Below are positions 38,632 to 46,018 of a DNA stretch of 64,000 nucleotides, piece by piece. Position numbers and translations under genes: made by a program. The notes beneath the pieces are model-generated. The model was not told where the DNA came from. It ran no database searches and was given only the letters and a program-made list of their open reading frames with translations. Position 1 is the stretch's first letter. Each line of letters begins with the position of its first letter. This stretch comes from Muricoccus nepalensis (GTDB lineage: Bacteria > Pseudomonadota > Alphaproteobacteria > Acetobacterales > Acetobacteraceae), in contig NZ_RCZP01000003.1 of assembly GCF_006438825.1 (NCBI RefSeq), positions 337,044 to 401,043 of the forward strand, given 5' to 3'.

Positions 38632-39399
38632 TCAGGGGGTTCTTGCCTGCCAGTGCAGCGCGCGGGCCTCGGCCCAGGCGAAAAGAGCGTTCAGGGCGAG
38701 GCCGACGAGCGCCAGGATCACGAGCCAGGCGTACATCTGGCGGATCAGGAAGCTGCGCTGCATGTCGAGGATGAGGAAGCCGAGCCCCCCCTGCCCCGTC
38801 AGCATCTCGGACAGCACGGCGATGATGAGCGCGAGGCCGAGGCTGGTGCGCATGCCCGCGAGGATGAAGGGCAGCGCCGCCGGCAGCACGACGTGCCACA
38901 GCGCGCGCGCCGTGCCCCAGCCGTGCGTGCGCGCGGCGTCCAGCAGCACGCGGTCCACGCCGCGCACGCCCTGCAGCGTGTTCACCAGCACGGGGAAGGT
39001 GACGGCGAGCGCGACGGAGGTGATCTTCATCGTGTCGCCGATGCCGAGGAAGAGCATCAGCGGCGGCACGAGGGCCGATTTCGGGAGCGGGCGGATCATC
39101 TCCACCAGCGGCTCGAGCAGGCGGTAGGCCGGCGCCCACCAGGCCATGGCGGCGCCGAGCGCGATGCCGATGACGGAGCCGATGGCGAAGCCCGCGAAGA
39201 CGAGGCGCAGCGTGGCCGAGAGCGGGCCGAGGACCTCGCCGGAGAGGACGAGGTCGCGGAGGACCTCCCATATGGCGGAGGGTGGCGGCATCAGCGCGCG
39301 GCGGATCAGCCCGGCGTTCACCGCGCCTTCCAGGGCGAGGAGCAGAAGGGCGAGGAAGGCGAGGCCGGGGAGGAGGCGGAGCAGGCGCTCAGGCCGCAT
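38632..39399 (-). CDS. NitT/TauT-type ABC transporter permease (first permease)
   Basis: A 255-residue SsuC/TauC-like permease with about six spans and the EAA loop ARTHGWGTARALWHVVLPAALPFILAGMR. The ATG at 39399 overlaps the ATPase gene end by 11 bases. It precedes the receptor gene by 14 bases. It shares only the general family pattern with the other permease of the cluster. Confidence 0.88.
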   Translation of the reverse strand: MRPERLLRLLPGLAFLALLLLALEGAVNAGLIRRALMPPPSAIWEVLRDLVLSGEVLGPLSATLRLVFAGFAIGSVIGIALGAAMAWWAPAYRLLEPLVEMIRPLPKSALVPPLMLFLGIGDTMKITSVALAVTFPVLVNTLQGVRGVDRVLLDAARTHGWGTARALWHVVLPAALPFILAGMRTSLGLALIIAVLSEMLTGQGGLGFLILDMQRSFLIRQMYAWLVILALVGLALNALFAWAEARALHWQARTP

Positions 39400-40186
39400 G
39401 GCCGTCCCCGGGGGCGTGGCGCGTCAGTAGGGCATCCAACAATTCGTGCCGCAATTCGAGGAAGCGGGGCGTCTCGCGCACCTCCACGGCGTCGCGCGGG
39501 CGGGGCAGGCCCGTCTCGACGAGGCGGGCAATCGTGGAGGGGCGCTTCGTGAGCAGGGCGACGCGGTCGGAGAGCGCGACCGCCTCCTCCACGTCGTGCG
39601 TGACCAGCACCACCGTCAGGCCGCGCTTCTCCCAGAGCTCGAGCATGAGGCGGTGCAGGTCGAGGCGGGTGAGCGCGTCGACGGCGCTGAAGGGCTCGTC
39701 GAGCAGCATGATCTTCGGCTCGGCGGCGAGCGCGCGGGCGAGGGCCACGCGCTGCTGCATGCCGCCCGAGAGCTGCCAGGGGAAGTGGTCGCCGAAGCCG
39801 GTGAGGGCGACGGCCGCGAGCTGCACGTCGGCCAGCTCGCGCGCGCGGGCCTTGGAGATACCGGGGCGGTGCTCCACCGCGAAGGCCACGTTGTCGCGCA
39901 CGGTCCGCCAGGGAAGGAGCGAGCGGCCGTATTGCTGGAAGACGTAGACGGCCTCGGGCGGCGGGCCGGTCACGGGGCGGCCGGCGACGCGCACCGTGCC
40001 GGCGGAGGGCGGCATCAGCCCGGCCGCGATCTGCAGCAGCGTGGACTTGCCGCAGCCGGAGGGGCCGAGGATGGAGAGGAACTCCCCCTCGCGCACGGCG
40101 AGGCTGATCCGGTCCATGGCCAGCATGGCGGGGCCGCCGCGCGCGGGGAAGGACTTCTCGACCGCCTCCAGCTCCAGGATCGCCAC
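39389..40186 (-). CDS. NitT/TauT-type ABC transporter ATPase
   Basis: A 265-residue SsuB/TauB-like ATPase. Walker A is GPSGCGKSTLL, the Q-loop FQQYGRSLLPWRTV, signature LSGGMQQRVALARAL, Walker B IMLLDEPFSAVDALTR and the H-loop VLVTHDVEEAV. The GTG start lies 11 bases after the stop of the glutamine synthetase-like gene. It is the only ATPase in the cluster, so it must energise both permeases if both are used. Confidence 0.92.
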   Translation of the reverse strand: MAILELEAVEKSFPARGGPAMLAMDRISLAVREGEFLSILGPSGCGKSTLLQIAAGLMPPSAGTVRVAGRPVTGPPPEAVYVFQQYGRSLLPWRTVRDNVAFAVEHRPGISKARARELADVQLAAVALTGFGDHFPWQLSGGMQQRVALARALAAEPKIMLLDEPFSAVDALTRLDLHRLMLELWEKRGLTVVLVTHDVEEAVALSDRVALLTKRPSTIARLVETGLPRPRDAVEVRETPRFLELRHELLDALLTRHAPGDGHAA

Positions 40187-40197
40187 CGCCCGCCCCC

Positions 40198-41646
40198 TCA
40201 GAAGAGTTCGAAGTACTCGCGCTGCTCCCATTCCGAGACCTCGGCCTCGAAGCGGGCGATCTCGGCGCGCTTGAGGCGGAGGTACCAGTCGATCACGCCC
40301 TCGCCGAAAGCCTCGCGCGCCGTTTCGCTCCTGTCCAGGGCGTCCAGGGCCTCGCCGAGGCTGCGGGGCAGCGGCGGGGCCTCCGTTTCGTAGGGCGCGT
40401 CGGCGGGGGGGCCGGGGTCGCGGGCGCGCTCGATGCCGTCGAGGCCGAAATGGAGCTGGGAGGCGGCGTAGAGGTAGGGGTTGGCCGCGGGCTCGCCGAC
40501 CCGGTTCTCGAGCCGCGTCGCGCGGTCCCCGGGGCGGCCGAGGGCGCGGACCATGACGCCGCGGTTGTCGATTCCCCAGACCGCGCGGTCCGGCGCCAGC
40601 GACAGGGGCCGGTAGCGGCGGTAGCCGTTGATGGTGGGGGTTGAGAAGGCGGCCGCGGCCTGCGCGTGGTGCAGCAGCCCGCCGAGGTAGTGCCGCGCGG
40701 TCCCGGACAGGGGCTCGCCCCCCTGCCCCGCGAAGGCGTTCCGACCGGTGGCGATCTCGGTGAGGGACTGGTGGAGGTGCCAGCCGGAGGACATGACGTT
40801 GGGGATGCGCGGGCGGCACATGAAGCTCGCGTGGTAGCCGTGGCGCCGCGCCACCTGCTTCACCGCCGAGCGGAAGAGGATGGCGGTGTCGGCCGAGGCC
40901 ATGGCGTCCTGGGCGTCGAAGGTGAACTCCACCTGGCTCGGCCCGTACTCCACTTCCATCGAGCGCAGCGGCAGGTCGAGGGCCTCGACGGCGTGGCGCA
41001 GCACCTCCAGCACGGGGTCGAGCGCGTCGTAGCGGCTCTCGGTGAGGTAGTTGTAGCCCTGGGTGAGGAGGGCGACCGCGGGCGGCGTGCCGGGCTGGCC
41101 GGCGTCCTCCGGCGCGAGCTTCGGGTCGAGCAGGCGGAAGAGGTGGAACTCGAGCTCGATGCCGGTCGTCAGGCCGAAGCCGAGGCCGGCCGCGCGGTCC
41201 AGCGCCCGGCGAAGCTGGTGGCGGGACGAGAGGGGCACGGGGCGGCCGTCGGCGAAGTAGGCGTCGCAGAGCATCCAGGCCGTGTGCGGCGCCCAGGGCA
41301 GGACGCGGAAGCTGGCGGGGTCGGGCAGGAGGAGGAAGTCGGCGGCGCCGCGCATCTCGGGCATCGCCGCCCCGTCGGCCGCGAAGACGGGCCAGGCCGT
41401 GCGGTGGCTGCTGTCCTTCAGCAGCATCGTCGTCGTCATGGCGATGCCGTCGCGGAGCGCCCGCGCCGCGTCGGCGGCGACCACGGTCTTGCCGCGGAGG
41501 ATGCCGTGCTGGTCGGCCCAGGAGAGGCGGAGCACCCCCACCCCCTCGGCCTCAAGCCGGCGGAGGAGGTCCTGCGCCTGGCGGCGGGCGTCGTCGCTGA
41601 GCAGGCCGTGGCGCTCGGCGAAGCACATGGAGGGGCTCGCGTTCAC
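40198..41646 (-). CDS. Glutamine synthetase-family ligase linked to a Rieske oxygenase
   Basis: A 482-residue GS-fold protein. The N-terminal beta-grasp (VGVLRLSWADQHGILRGKTV) and catalytic domain (TGIELEFHLF with metal-binding glutamates, MEVEYGPSQVEFTF, SGWHLHQSL, TRLENRVGEPAANPYLY) are present. Normal GlnA is unlikely given the sequence type and context; family relatives include gamma-glutamyl ligases for amines such as the aniline-pathway GS-like proteins. I infer ATP-dependent gamma-glutamylation of an amine. The GTG start overlaps the Rieske gene stop (GTGA); ATG 41628 is an alternative. Confidence 0.82.
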   Translation of the reverse strand: MNASPSMCFAERHGLLSDDARRQAQDLLRRLEAEGVGVLRLSWADQHGILRGKTVVAADAARALRDGIAMTTTMLLKDSSHRTAWPVFAADGAAMPEMRGAADFLLLPDPASFRVLPWAPHTAWMLCDAYFADGRPVPLSSRHQLRRALDRAAGLGFGLTTGIELEFHLFRLLDPKLAPEDAGQPGTPPAVALLTQGYNYLTESRYDALDPVLEVLRHAVEALDLPLRSMEVEYGPSQVEFTFDAQDAMASADTAILFRSAVKQVARRHGYHASFMCRPRIPNVMSSGWHLHQSLTEIATGRNAFAGQGGEPLSGTARHYLGGLLHHAQAAAAFSTPTINGYRRYRPLSLAPDRAVWGIDNRGVMVRALGRPGDRATRLENRVGEPAANPYLYAASQLHFGLDGIERARDPGPPADAPYETEAPPLPRSLGEALDALDRSETAREAFGEGVIDWYLRLKRAEIARFEAEVSEWEQREYFELF

Positions 41647-43007
41647 TCGGCGGCTTGCGGGTCGGCGGCGCGGGCCGCGGCGGCGTCGAGCGGAAGGTCC
41701 AGCGGCGGGGCCCCCCAGGGGGCGGCGGCGCGGCGGCGAGCGACGGCGGCGCGCCAATGGGCCTCCCAGCTCTCGCTCGGGGCCATGCCGTCGATGGTGG
41801 CGGGTCCCGTCAGCCCGGCCGCGCCGGCGTCGGCCAGCAGGGGCGCGCGGCCCTCCTCCACCGCGGCCATGGCGCGCAGCAGCAGGCGGCGGTTGGCGGC
41901 GATGGCCCTGTCGGTGGAGGCGAGGTGCTCCCGCGTGCGGTCCTGGATGGCGCCCTGGCTCTCCACCGCCCACTGGTCGTGCGTGTTGATGTCCTCGCCC
42001 ATGCCCGTGTAGGTCCGGCTCGCCTGCTCCGCCGGGTCGAAGCCGTACTCGTTGGCGCGGTTGCGGCGCGCGACGTAGTCCGGCAGCGCGTAGGTCTCGA
42101 GGCGCTGGGCGCGCATCCGGGCGCGGTCCACGGGGGCCGCGAAGCTCGTGAAGATGGCCACCCAGTAGCAGCGCGTGTCGTCCACGGGGACGTGCCACTG
42201 GGTGATGGTCATCTCCGCGCTCATCGGGATGACGAAGGCCTGGGGGAAAAGGAGGTTGGTCACGCGCACATGGGTGGTCGCGTCGCTGATGCGGCGCAGC
42301 GCCGTGACGCGCAGGCCGTAGTCGGTGCCCTCCACCTCGATCCGCGGGCGCGGGAACTCGCGCAGGACGTAGGTCATGGGCAGGTCCGAGCCGTCGGAGG
42401 CGCCGCGGAACTGCTTGCCGTAGGCGGCGTCGGCCTCCCCGTCCTCGAAGAAGCGGTGCAGGAAGGAGGCGTGGGCGGGGTCGATGCCGACCTCCAGCGC
42501 CTGCAGCCAGTTGCACTCGATGAGGCCCTTGAAGGCGAAGGTGTGGCTGTCGGGCGCGACGAAGCAGTCGAAGGCGGGCAGTGGGGGCGCCTCGCCCTCG
42601 CCGAGATAGGCGAAGACGATGCCGGCCCGCGCCTGCACGGGGTAGGCGCGCGCGCGGACCCGGTGGCAAAGGGTGCTGCCCTCGGGCTCGGCGGGGGTCT
42701 CGAGGCAGCGCCCGTCGGTCGCGAAGAGCCAGCCGTGGAAGGGGCAGCGGAGCCCGCCGTCCTCCAGGCGGCCGTAGGCGAGGTCCACGCCCCGGTGCGG
42801 GCAGCCGCGGTCGATCAGGCCCAGGTTTCCCGCCTCGTCCCGGAAGAGCACGAAGTCCTCGCCCAGCGCGCGGACGGGGCGGACCGGGCGGGGGCCGTCC
42901 AGCTCGTCGAGGAGGGCGACGGGCTGCCAGTAGCGCCGCAGCAGGGCGCCGCCGGGCGTGCCGGGCCCGACCTGGGTAAGGCGTTCGTTCATCGCCGCGC
43001 TCATCAT
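41643..43007 (-). CDS. Rieske-type aromatic ring-hydroxylating oxygenase, alpha subunit
   Basis: A 454-residue Rieske non-heme iron oxygenase related to the phthalate 4,5-dioxygenase/VanA branch. The Rieske cluster ligands are Cys69, His71 (CPHRG) and Cys88, His91 (CPFHGW). The mononuclear iron site is the D176xxH179xxxxH184 pattern in GIDPAHASFLH, with a further Asp expected near residue 350. No reductase or ferredoxin gene is nearby, so electrons must come from elsewhere. ATG 43007 is preceded by GGGAGA; an ATG five codons in is possible. It is the first gene of a seven-gene operon. Confidence 0.9.
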   Translation of the reverse strand: MMSAAMNERLTQVGPGTPGGALLRRYWQPVALLDELDGPRPVRPVRALGEDFVLFRDEAGNLGLIDRGCPHRGVDLAYGRLEDGGLRCPFHGWLFATDGRCLETPAEPEGSTLCHRVRARAYPVQARAGIVFAYLGEGEAPPLPAFDCFVAPDSHTFAFKGLIECNWLQALEVGIDPAHASFLHRFFEDGEADAAYGKQFRGASDGSDLPMTYVLREFPRPRIEVEGTDYGLRVTALRRISDATTHVRVTNLLFPQAFVIPMSAEMTITQWHVPVDDTRCYWVAIFTSFAAPVDRARMRAQRLETYALPDYVARRNRANEYGFDPAEQASRTYTGMGEDINTHDQWAVESQGAIQDRTREHLASTDRAIAANRRLLLRAMAAVEEGRAPLLADAGAAGLTGPATIDGMAPSESWEAHWRAAVARRRAAAPWGAPPLDLPLDAAAARAADPQAAE

Positions 43008-43026
43008 GGTGATCGTCTCCCGGGAT

Positions 43027-43041
43027 GTTCGGTGACCGAAC
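43027..43041. promoter_or_regulatory. 15-bp palindromic operator, IclR type
   Basis: GTTCGGT-G-ACCGAAC is a perfect inverted repeat with 7-bp arms and a single central base, sitting 20 bases before the Rieske gene start and 74 before the divergent IclR gene. Its size and form match known IclR-family operators, and the GTTCG half-site recalls those of the Pob/Pca regulators. A partial third half-site (GTTCG) follows at 43046-43050. Confidence 0.6.
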
Positions 43042-43114
43042 GCCTGTTCGCTCCAACGCCCGATGCTAGGATGGCCGACGCATCGGGCGCAACGATCGAC
43101 GGGGGAGGACGAGG

Positions 43115-43915
43115 ATGCCGCGACTGGGCGCCGAGGCCGCTCAGCGCCGCGGGGCGGCGGCGCGGGGGCCGGAGCACTCGGAGGCGCTGGCGCGCGGCCT
43201 CGCGGTGCTGACCGCGCTCGGCGCGGGGCGGCGGCCGCTGAGCCTGGCGGAGGCGGCGCGGGCCGCCGGCCTGCCGCGGGCGACGGCCCGGCGGGCGCTC
43301 GCAACCCTCGCCAACCTCGGGCTGGTCGAGGCGGAGGGGCGGCTGTTCCGGCTCACCCCGCGCGTGCTGCGGCTGGCCACGGGGTATCTCGGGTCGAACG
43401 GGGTCTCGGTCCTCCTGCAGCCCCGCTGCGAGGCGATCGCGGCGCAAGGCGGCACCACCTGCTCGGTCGCGGTGCTGGACGGGGCGGAGATCGTCTTCGT
43501 CGCCCATGCCCAGCCCGTGCGGCTCGCGCCCTCCGGCGCGATGGTGGGGACGCGCCTACCGGCCCATTGCACCGCGCTCGGCCGCGTCCTGCTAGCCGCC
43601 CTGTCCGACCCGGCGCTGGAGGCGTTGCTGGCCGGGCTCCGCCCCGAGGCGCTGACACCGCGGACGGAAACGGATCCCGCGCGCGTCCGGACGGCGGTGC
43701 TCGCCGCCCGCGCGGCCGGGCACGCGCTGGTGGAGGAGGAGGCGGAGCTGGGCTTCCGGTCGCTGGCCGTGCCGCTCCGCCGCTACGACGGGCGGGTGGT
43801 CGCGGCGCTGAACCTCGGGGCGCCGGTGGCGCTCCACCCGGCGGGGGACATGGTGGCGCAGCGCCTGCCCGGCCTTCTCGCCGAGGCGGCGGAGCTCGCC
43901 GCGCAGCTTGTCTGA
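43115..43915 (+). CDS. IclR-family transcriptional regulator
   Basis: A 266-residue regulator with an N-terminal winged helix at about residues 22-85 (EALARGLAVLTALGAGRRPLSLAEAARAAGLPRATARRALATLANLGLV) and an IclR effector domain (GGTTCSVAVLDGAEIVFVAHA, PAHCTALGRVLLAAL, EEEAELGFRSLAVPLRRYDG). It is close in layout to PcaR/PobR-type regulators of aromatic catabolism. A GGGGGAGGA site precedes the ATG. Divergent from the Rieske operon with a palindrome between, it most likely controls that operon and itself. Confidence 0.92.
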   Translation: MPRLGAEAAQRRGAAARGPEHSEALARGLAVLTALGAGRRPLSLAEAARAAGLPRATARRALATLANLGLVEAEGRLFRLTPRVLRLATGYLGSNGVSVLLQPRCEAIAAQGGTTCSVAVLDGAEIVFVAHAQPVRLAPSGAMVGTRLPAHCTALGRVLLAALSDPALEALLAGLRPEALTPRTETDPARVRTAVLAARAAGHALVEEEAELGFRSLAVPLRRYDGRVVAALNLGAPVALHPAGDMVAQRLPGLLAEAAELAAQLV

Positions 43916-44028
43916 GGGGGGCGGCGAGCCCTGGCATCCCTCTTGCCACCCTTCAACTCGTGCAGGGGGGCGAACTCGCCGCGGGGTCGGCCGTTCACCT
44001 CTGCCAGCATCCTGGCGGTGGAGGATCC

Positions 44029-45948
44029 GTGCAGCAGCACGCGCCGACGAGGAACGGGCCGCCCGGTGCGAGGGCGGGGTCGCGGGGGGCGGGCGGTGCG
44101 GGCGCGGAGGCCGCGGCGCTGCGCGTCGCGCTGGCCGATTCGCTCGCGGAGTCCGCCCGCCTCGCCGGACGGCTGCGGGTGGCCGAGCGGCAGCTCGCGG
44201 CCGGCCGCGCCCTCGCCTCCGCCCGCCGCGCGGCGGCCGAGGACGATGACCAGGCGCTGGGCGCGGCGCTCGAGGACCTCTCGGCCTTCTCGGCGGAGCT
44301 GGAGGACGCCAACGCGGCCCTCGCGCGCGAGGTCGCGGAGCGGCGGGCGGAGCTCGTCGCGATCGACGCCGCCCTGCGCGAGAGCGAGGAGCGCGTGCGC
44401 CTCGCGCACCGCTACGCGGGCGCCGGGGCCTGGGACTGGCACGTCCCGGACGGCACCATGACCTGGTCGGAGGAGTACCGGGAGCTGCTCGGCCTGCCCG
44501 CCGACGCGGCGGCCTCCTACGCGGCCTGGCTGGACGGCATCCACCCCGACGACCGCGCCGCGACGGAGCGGGCGCTGCGCGCCTGCCTTGAGGAAGCGGA
44601 CACCGAGTGCGAGGTGGAGTACCGCGTGCGCCACGCCGCGCGCGGGGTGCTGTGGCTGTCGGGCCGCGGGCGGCTGCACCGGGACGAGGCGGGGGCGCCG
44701 CTGCGCCTCGTGGGGCTGTGCATCGACATCACCGCGCGCAAGCGGGCGGAGCTCGCGCTGCGGGATGCGAATGAGAATCTCCGGCGGGAGGTGGAGCGCG
44801 AGGTGGCGGCGCGCGAGGCCGCCCAGGCGCGGCTGACCCAGACCCTGAAGCTGGAGGCGCTCGGCCGGCTGACCGGCGGCGTCGCGCACGACTTCAACAA
44901 CCTGCTGGCGGTCGTGACGGCGGGCGCCTCCCTGCTCGCGCGGGCGGAGGATCCGGCGCGGCGGGCGAAACTGACCGCGAGCATCGCGGCCGCCGCCGAG
45001 CGGGGCGCGGACCTCACGCGCCGGCTGCTGACCTTCGCGCGGCGCCAGGCGTTGCGGCCGGAGCCGATCGCCCTCTCGCCCTGGCTGCGGGAGATCGGGG
45101 AGCTCTTCGCCCGGTCGCTCCGCGAGGACATCGTGGTGGAGGTGGACGCGCCCGGGACGCTCTGGCCGGTCATGGCCGACCCCTCGGAGATGGAGCTCGC
45201 GGTGACCAACCTCGCGCTCAACGCGCGGGACGCGATGCCGCGGGCGGGCGTGCTGCGGATCGCCGCCCGCAACGTGACCCTCCTCGGCACGGAGGAGCCG
45301 GAGGGGCTGCGGGGGGACTTCCTGCGCATCGAGCTCTCCGATACCGGCATCGGCATGGCGCCCGAGGCGCTCTCCCGCGTGTTCGAGCCCTTCTTCACCA
45401 CCAAGTCCGGCGGGGGCGGCGGGCTCGGGCTGCCCCAGGTCTACGGCTTCGCGCGGCAGAGCGGCGGCGCGGCGCGGGTGGGCAGCCGGCTCGGCCACGG
45501 CACCTGCGTCAGCCTCCTGCTGCCGCGCGCGGGGTCGGCGCCGCGGGCGGAGGAGGCGCCGCCGCGCGAGGCTGGCCCGGCCGGCGACCGGCCGCTGCGG
45601 GTGCTGGTAGTGGAGGACGACGAGGCGGTGGCGGCGCTCGTGCTCGACATGATGCAGCACCTCGGCCACCGCGCGGTGCGGGCCAAGGGGCCCTCGGAGG
45701 CGCTGGGGCAGATCGCCTCGGGGATCGAGGTGGACCTCGTCTTCACGGACGTCCTCATGCCCGGCGCGATGGACGGGCTGGACCTGGCGCGGGAGGTGGC
45801 CGCCGCCCGGCCGGGGCTGCCGGTGCTGCTGACCAGCGGCTACGGCGGGGCGCCGGCGCGGGTGGCGGAGGCGGGGCTGCCCCTGCTGCGCAAGCCCTAC
45901 GGCATCGAGGCGCTGCGGCGCGCCCTGGCCGCCGCCGCGCGGGGCTGA
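44029..45948 (+). CDS. Soluble PAS hybrid histidine kinase with receiver domain
   Basis: A 639-residue hybrid sensor kinase without membrane segments. An N-terminal coiled-coil region (to about residue 120) is followed by a PAS domain at about 120-240 (AGAWDWHVPDGTMTWSEEYRELLGLP), a HisKA-type phosphoacceptor His287 in GGVAHDFNNLL, a HATPase domain (NLALNARDAMP, DTGIGM, GGGLGLPQVYGFARQ) and a C-terminal receiver with Asp574 (VFTDVLMPG). The GTG start has GGAGG four bases upstream; a GTG near 43957 is an alternative. No separate response regulator or output gene is adjacent. Confidence 0.87.
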   Translation: MQQHAPTRNGPPGARAGSRGAGGAGAEAAALRVALADSLAESARLAGRLRVAERQLAAGRALASARRAAAEDDDQALGAALEDLSAFSAELEDANAALAREVAERRAELVAIDAALRESEERVRLAHRYAGAGAWDWHVPDGTMTWSEEYRELLGLPADAAASYAAWLDGIHPDDRAATERALRACLEEADTECEVEYRVRHAARGVLWLSGRGRLHRDEAGAPLRLVGLCIDITARKRAELALRDANENLRREVEREVAAREAAQARLTQTLKLEALGRLTGGVAHDFNNLLAVVTAGASLLARAEDPARRAKLTASIAAAAERGADLTRRLLTFARRQALRPEPIALSPWLREIGELFARSLREDIVVEVDAPGTLWPVMADPSEMELAVTNLALNARDAMPRAGVLRIAARNVTLLGTEEPEGLRGDFLRIELSDTGIGMAPEALSRVFEPFFTTKSGGGGGLGLPQVYGFARQSGGAARVGSRLGHGTCVSLLLPRAGSAPRAEEAPPREAGPAGDRPLRVLVVEDDEAVAALVLDMMQHLGHRAVRAKGPSEALGQIASGIEVDLVFTDVLMPGAMDGLDLAREVAAARPGLPVLLTSGYGGAPARVAEAGLPLLRKPYGIEALRRALAAAARG

Positions 45949-46018
45949 CCGGCGCGGGCCCCGGCCCATTGCCGTTCCGGCCCTTGGAGCGGGCGGGTGG
46001 CGGGGCCAGTATCCCGCC

